A stretch of 64,000 nucleotides of DNA from contig NZ_VEBF01000001.1 of the NCBI RefSeq assembly GCF_007676705.1, positions 1,550,001 to 1,614,000 on the forward strand. The letters are read 5' to 3'. Shown in pieces: positions 60,258-64,000 of this stretch. The position numbers were made by a program, and so were the translations under genes. Within the stretch, counting starts at the first letter, position 1; the number at the start of each line of letters is the position of its first letter. Below the pieces are notes generated by a model. That model saw only the letters and a list, made by a program, of their open reading frames with translations, was not told the DNA's origin and searched no databases. This DNA is from Paenibacillus xylanexedens. GTDB taxonomy: Bacteria; Bacillota; Bacilli; Paenibacillales; Paenibacillaceae.

Positions 60258-61508
60258 TTATTTGGCGCTAAGGGAAGCTCCCCATTCATACGTTTTCAGG
60301 TAAGGGTCCGGCTTGACAGGCGCACCCGAATTCCACAATTCCTTGAACTGGCCATCCTCCTGCACCTCACCGATCCGTACGGTTTTGTAGATATGCTGAT
60401 TCTCTCCATCGACAGTTACCTTACCTTCTGGGGCATCAAACTCCAGACCCTTGGCAGCCGCCTTCACCTTCTCCACGTCGGTTGATCCCGCTTTTTCCAC
60501 CGCCGCCTTCCAGAGATAAACCGCCACATATCCCGCTTCAATCGGATCTGCTGTCACTCGATCAGCACCATATTTTTCTTTATACTTGGCAACAAATGTT
60601 GCATTCTCAGGCGTATCCGTTGTCTGATAATAATTCCACGAAGCCAGATGCCCCTTCAAAACGTCTGCGCCGATACCACGGATTTCTTCCTCCGCCACAC
60701 TAACCGACAGGGTTGTCATCTGATCGGAGGAGATTCCAGCATCCTTCAATTGTTTGAAGAAGGCTACATTACTGTCTCCGTTCAGCGTATTGTATACAAT
60801 ATCCGGCTTTGCAGCCTTGATTTTGCTAATGATGGTACTGTAATCGGTATGTCCCAGCGGTGTATATTCCTCACCCACCACTTCGCCGCCCTCTGCCGCG
60901 AGTTGCGCTTTAATGACCTGGTTAGCCGTTTTCGGGAATACATAGTCTGATCCAAGCAGATAAAACGTCTTGCCCCTGTTCTCCAGTAACCAGGTTACGG
61001 ATGGAACGATCTGCTGATTCGTTGTTGCTCCTGTATAAAAAATGTTTGGCGATGATTCCAATCCTTCATATTGCACCGGGTAAAACAATAGACCCTTGTT
61101 CTGTTCGAACACCGGGAGCATAGCCTTCCGACTTGCAGAGGTCCATCCGCCAAATACAGCAGCGACCTTATCCTGTTGCAGCAACTTCCCAGCCTTCTCT
61201 GCAAAAGTAGGCCAATCTGAAGCGCCATCCTCAACCACAGGCTCAATCTGTTTACCCAGAACTCCACCCGCGGCGTTGATCTCTTCAATAGCTAACATCT
61301 CGGCATCCTTAACGGATACCTCACTGATCGCCATTGTTCCGCTGAGGGAGTGAAGAATGCCAACTTTAATCGTATCCCCGGAGGCAGCCGGCTCTCCTGT
61401 ACCACCTGAACCCGAAGCTTCAGGCGGCGCAGCGCCATCCACACATCCTGTCATCACAATGACCGCACCGAGCAAAATACCCCATAACTTGACCGACCTC
61501 TTCTTCAA
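60258..61508 (-). CDS. urtA: Urea ABC transporter substrate-binding lipoprotein UrtA
   Basis: Binds urea outside the cell. The 416-residue protein has a lipoprotein signal peptide ending in VMTGC and a Gly/Ser linker. The type I binding domain has [49 protein letters not shown] and [10 protein letters not shown], all hallmarks of UrtA/AmiC-like urea or amide receptors. It starts with TTG at 61508, nine bases after GGGAG. It is the first and probably most abundant product of urtABCDE, expressed from the promoter at 61583-61611. Confidence 0.93.
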   Translation of the reverse strand: MKKRSVKLWGILLGAVIVMTGCVDGAAPPEASGSGGTGEPAASGDTIKVGILHSLSGTMAISEVSVKDAEMLAIEEINAAGGVLGKQIEPVVEDGASDWPTFAEKAGKLLQQDKVAAVFGGWTSASRKAMLPVFEQNKGLLFYPVQYEGLESSPNIFYTGATTNQQIVPSVTWLLENRGKTFYLLGSDYVFPKTANQVIKAQLAAEGGEVVGEEYTPLGHTDYSTIISKIKAAKPDIVYNTLNGDSNVAFFKQLKDAGISSDQMTTLSVSVAEEEIRGIGADVLKGHLASWNYYQTTDTPENATFVAKYKEKYGADRVTADPIEAGYVAVYLWKAAVEKAGSTDVEKVKAAAKGLEFDAPEGKVTVDGENQHIYKTVRIGEVQEDGQFKELWNSGAPVKPDPYLKTYEWGASLSAK

Positions 61509-61538
61509 TAGCCTACACTCCCTTTTTTTAGTCTATTG

Positions 61539-61574
61539 ACGAACATTAAGGTCATTTACATCCGAAATGTTCGT
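61539..61574 (-). promoter_or_regulatory. Inverted repeat at the 5' end of the urt transcript
   Basis: A nine-base arm ACGAACATT (61539-61547) is matched by AATGTTCGT (61566-61574) with 18 bases between. It lies where transcription from the urtA promoter should begin (about 61576), so it could form a 5' hairpin in the mRNA or be a regulator site. Confidence 0.5.
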
Positions 61575-61582
61575 TGATCCAA

Positions 61583-61611
61583 ATTATGGAGCGTTACACT
61601 CTTCATGTCAA
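61583..61611 (-). promoter_or_regulatory. urtA promoter
   Basis: On the minus strand TTGACA (61606-61611) and CATAAT (61583-61588) are 17 bases apart, a near-consensus sigma-A promoter. Its -35 overlaps the TnrA/GlnR box at 61606-61622. Confidence 0.8.
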
Positions 61612-61622
61612 TATAGCTTACA
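61606..61622. promoter_or_regulatory. TnrA/GlnR-type nitrogen box at the urtA promoter
   Basis: TGTCA-ATATAGC-TTACA matches TGTNA-N7-TNACA exactly. It covers the -35 of the urtA promoter, consistent with blocking by GlnR in nitrogen excess; activation by a TnrA-like protein cannot be ruled out. Confidence 0.75.
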
Positions 61623-61661
61623 TAATTTTATTTCATGCCTACTCGTTTCATGCATAGTGCT

Positions 61662-61685
61662 AATAAGCTTTGAAGCTTATTGACA
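61662..61685 (+). promoter_or_regulatory. Palindrome and -35 element upstream of ureA
   Basis: A 20-base palindrome with arms AATAAGCTT and AAGCTTATT (61662-61681) abuts and overlaps a consensus -35 TTGACA (61680-61685). The -10 is uncertain: GAGTAT at 17 bases or TATATT at 20 bases. Confidence 0.5.
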
Positions 61686-61699
61686 AAGGATTCACCCTG

Positions 61700-61716
61700 T
61701 GTGAGTATATTTAACA
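61700..61716 (+). promoter_or_regulatory. TnrA/GlnR-type nitrogen box upstream of ureA
   Basis: TGTGA-GTATATT-TAACA matches the TGTNA-N7-TNACA consensus. It overlaps the -10 region of the probable ureA promoter, 54 bases before the start codon. Confidence 0.75.
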
Positions 61717-61769
61717 TATAACATGATCCATGAACATATCAGACACTATAAGCGAAAGGTCGGATTGCC

Positions 61770-62072
61770 TTGCACTGGACTGAGCAGGAAAAGGAAAAAC
61801 TCCTGATTACCGTGGCCGCTAACCTCGCCCGCGAACGAAGAGCACGCGGACTTAAGTTGAATGTCCCCGAAGCCATCGCCTTGTTGACCTCCGAACTTAT
61901 GGAGCGGGCTAGGGATGGAATGAGTGTCGCAGAATTAATGAGATACGGAGGCACCATCCTGACACGCGAAGACTGTATGGATGGTGTTGCCGATATGATT
62001 CCTGAAGTACAGGTAGAAGCCACATTTCCTGACGGTACGAAACTGGTCACCGTACATGAACCTATACGCTGA
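61770..62072 (+). CDS. ureA: Urease subunit gamma
   Basis: The smallest structural subunit of nickel urease, 100 residues as usual. It has the family segments [41 protein letters not shown] (given by its ends ARGLK to ELME) and the C-terminal [15 protein letters not shown]. It begins with TTG at 61770; the ribosome site (AAAGGTCGG) is weak for such a gene. ureB follows 17 bases later. Urea imported by Urt would be hydrolysed to ammonia and carbonic acid. Confidence 0.95.
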   Translation: MHWTEQEKEKLLITVAANLARERRARGLKLNVPEAIALLTSELMERARDGMSVAELMRYGGTILTREDCMDGVADMIPEVQVEATFPDGTKLVTVHEPIR

Positions 62073-62089
62073 GAAAGGCAGGAGAAGCC

Positions 62090-62479
62090 ATGATTCCTGG
62101 TGAATACCGCTTGAAGCCAGATGACGACATCATCTGTCATCCGGATCGTTCAACCCTACGCCTGATTGTCCTTAACCGCGGCGACCGCCCCGTCCAGGTC
62201 GGCTCTCACGTTCACTTCTATGAAGTTAATGCAGCACTGGACTTCGATCGTACTTCAGCTTTCGGACATCGCCTGCACATTCCAGCAGGCACCGCAGTCC
62301 GCTTCGAACCCGGTGAAGAGAAACCTGTCGATCTCACGACCTTTGGTGGCAAACGCCAGATTCACGGGTTTAACGGATTAACCGAAGGCCCTGCGGATCA
62401 AGCTCCTGACCCACAGAAACTGGAGGCATTCCTGAAGACGTTCTCCCCTCCCATACAAGATGGAGGTGAGCCTTCATGA
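62090..62479 (+). CDS. ureB: Urease subunit beta
   Basis: The second structural subunit: 129 residues, with the typical [10 protein letters not shown] start, [19 protein letters not shown] and [20 protein letters not shown]. The C-terminal tail of about 25 residues after FNGLTEG is longer than in the shortest family members but not unusual. Its stop overlaps the ureC start (ATGA at 62476-62479). Confidence 0.95.
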   Translation: MIPGEYRLKPDDDIICHPDRSTLRLIVLNRGDRPVQVGSHVHFYEVNAALDFDRTSAFGHRLHIPAGTAVRFEPGEEKPVDLTTFGGKRQIHGFNGLTEGPADQAPDPQKLEAFLKTFSPPIQDGGEPS

Positions 62480-64000
62480 AACGAATGAGCCGCGAACAAT
62501 ACGCGTCGATGTTCGGACCCACAACCGGTGATGCCGTAAGACTTGCGGATACCGAACTATGGGCAGAGATTGAACATGATTATGCCGTATATGGAGATGA
62601 GAGCAAGTTCGGGGGTGGCAAGGTTATCCGCGACGGGATGGGCCAGTCCACCTCTGCTCTGCGAAGTGACGGCACTCCTGATACTGTTATCACCAACGCC
62701 ATCATTATCGATCATTGGGGTATTGTAAAAGCGGATATCGGCATTCGGGATGGTCACATCTGCGCCATCGGCAAATCCGGCAACCCGGATACAATGGATG
62801 GTGTGCATCCCGCACTGGTTATCGGTGCTTCCACCGAGATCATTGCTGGGGAAGGCATGATTGTTACTGCCGGCGGCATTGATACCCATATTCATTTCAT
62901 CTGCCCACAGCAGATTCAGACCGCGTTATCCTCTGGGGTAACGACCATGATCGGCGGCGGAACAGGACCGGCAACAGGTACCAAAGCCACCACCTGCACC
63001 CCGGGAGCCTGGCACATCCACCGGATGCTGGAGTCCGCAGAGGCTTTTCCCATGAACATCGGTTACCTCGGTAAAGGCAACAGTTCCAGTACTCCACCTT
63101 TAATCGAACAGATTGAAGCTGGTGTAATCGGCCTGAAGCTGCATGAGGATTGGGGTACTACCCCGAGCGCTATCGATGCCTGCCTGACTGCCGCCGGAGA
63201 ACATGATGTTCAAGTCGCTATCCATACCGATACACTGAACGAAACCGGATTTCTCGAAAATACACTGGCAGCAATCAACGGCCGGACGATCCACACGTAC
63301 CACACGGAAGGCGCTGGTGGCGGACACGCACCGGATATTATCCGGGCCGCTGGGGAGTCCTACGTCATCCCCTCGTCAACCAACCCAACACGACCGTACA
63401 CACGCAACACTGTAGAAGAACATCTCGATATGTTGATGGTGTGTCACCATCTGGACCCATCCATCCCGGAAGATGTGGCTTTTGCCGATTCGCGGATTCG
63501 TCCCGAAACAATCGCAGCCGAAGATATTTTGCATGATCTTGGCGTGTTCAGCATTATCAGTTCCGATTCACAGGCCATGGGCCGAGTGGGCGAAGTCATT
63601 ATCCGCACTTGGCAGACAGCCGACAAGATGAAAAAACAGCGCGGCAAACTCGATCTCAACCCGGATTCTCCGTCCGATAACGATCGGATCAAGAGATATA
63701 TCGCCAAATACACGATTAATCCAGCTATCGCACACGGAATCGGCCATCTCGTCGGTTCGGTGGAAGTCGGTAAGCTGGCCGATCTAGTGGTATGGAAACC
63801 AGCCTACTTCGGAGTTAAACCCGAGATCGTCATCAAAGGTGGCATGATCACGTTCGCCCAGATGGGCGATCCCAATGCTTCCATCCCGACACCTCAGCCC
63901 GTATTTGGCAGACCGATGTTCGGAGCCTATGGCAGCGCCATTGCCAGCGGATCGATCACCTTTGTCTCCCAAGCCGCAGCAGATGCAGGAATCAAAGAGA
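62476..64000 (+). CDS. ureC: Urease subunit alpha (catalytic), 3' end outside window
   Basis: Catalytic subunit; 508 of about 570 codons are visible. Nickel and catalytic residues are in place: first His pair in [14 protein letters not shown], the lysine to be carbamylated in [12 protein letters not shown], His in [13 protein letters not shown] and [13 protein letters not shown], the flap His region in [20 protein letters not shown], and Asp in [13 protein letters not shown]. The active protein needs nickel delivered by UreF/UreG/UreD. The gene runs off the right edge. Confidence 0.97.
   Translation, partial: MKRMSREQYASMFGPTTGDAVRLADTELWAEIEHDYAVYGDESKFGGGKVIRDGMGQSTSALRSDGTPDTVITNAIIIDHWGIVKADIGIRDGHICAIGKSGNPDTMDGVHPALVIGASTEIIAGEGMIVTAGGIDTHIHFICPQQIQTALSSGVTTMIGGGTGPATGTKATTCTPGAWHIHRMLESAEAFPMNIGYLGKGNSSSTPPLIEQIEAGVIGLKLHEDWGTTPSAIDACLTAAGEHDVQVAIHTDTLNETGFLENTLAAINGRTIHTYHTEGAGGGHAPDIIRAAGESYVIPSSTNPTRPYTRNTVEEHLDMLMVCHHLDPSIPEDVAFADSRIRPETIAAEDILHDLGVFSIISSDSQAMGRVGEVIIRTWQTADKMKKQRGKLDLNPDSPSDNDRIKRYIAKYTINPAIAHGIGHLVGSVEVGKLADLVVWKPAYFGVKPEIVIKGGMITFAQMGDPNASIPTPQPVFGRPMFGAYGSAIASGSITFVSQAAADAGIKE

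Overview
The window looks like chromosomal DNA of a Paenibacillus-type Firmicute. The proteins (YtrA-like and MocR regulators, type B sulfate transporter, Tad pilus set, DUF6382-FHA protein, urease plus urea transporter) are of low-to-medium GC Gram-positive type. Genes mostly carry strong GGAGG Shine-Dalgarno sequences, ATGA-coupled starts are frequent, and GTG or TTG starts are common. TnrA/GlnR-type boxes, a ydaO-type riboswitch and a cobalamin riboswitch are present. I saw no transposase, integrase, prophage or CRISPR array.

Layout. 1-9.4 kb: cobalamin genes on the minus strand in two blocks. cobD-cbiZ-cbiB-cobC makes and salvages the aminopropanol arm; btuF-btuC-btuD-cobT-cobU-cobS (cut by the window edge) imports corrinoids and assembles the nucleotide loop. 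The second block lies behind a B12 riboswitch with its own terminator. 9.5-18 kb: lipoate ligase, a HAD phosphatase, a divergent EamA exporter and MocR regulator, a YtrA-like GntR/ABC operon with a very long palindromic operator, and a sigma factor-clpP pair. 18-24 kb: a metallo-beta-lactamase-fold hydrolase, a possible structured RNA, and the sulfate transporter cysTWA-sbp. 24-35 kb: housekeeping genes (yjbQ, TetR, yigZ, pgi, ppnP, tkt, purU, endonuclease IV, a sugar-nucleotide-epimerase-like protein).

35-46 kb: a Gram-positive Tad (tight adherence / Flp pilus) operon, tadZ-tadA-tadB-tadC-flp-tadE-DUF5702-tadE2-cpaA, followed by a DUF6382-FHA protein. A terminator hairpin lies about 30 bases before the first start codon, downstream of the only promoter I could find, so the operon may be controlled by attenuation. 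46-54 kb: small stress and metal genes (VOC protein, lipoprotein, DCC protein, zinc ribbons, ohr, mntH, gpx) and a tRNA-Leu. A c-di-AMP riboswitch here controls a short protein that resembles a stand-alone RCK_N (KtrA/TrkA-type) domain.

54-64 kb: nitrogen scavenging. An isolated ureF, the urea ABC transporter urtABCDE and the structural urease genes ureABC (ureC is cut by the window end) are tied together by three perfect matches to the TnrA/GlnR consensus TGTNA-N7-TNACA.

Two families of small dispersed intergenic elements recur. R1 (about 150-190 bp, ends TTTACACG/CGTGTAAA) has five copies, one of which supplies the 3' end of cpaA. R2 (about 166 bp, ends GTTCAAAAAG/CTTTTTGAAC) has two nearly identical copies, each just upstream of a minus-strand gene and in the same orientation.
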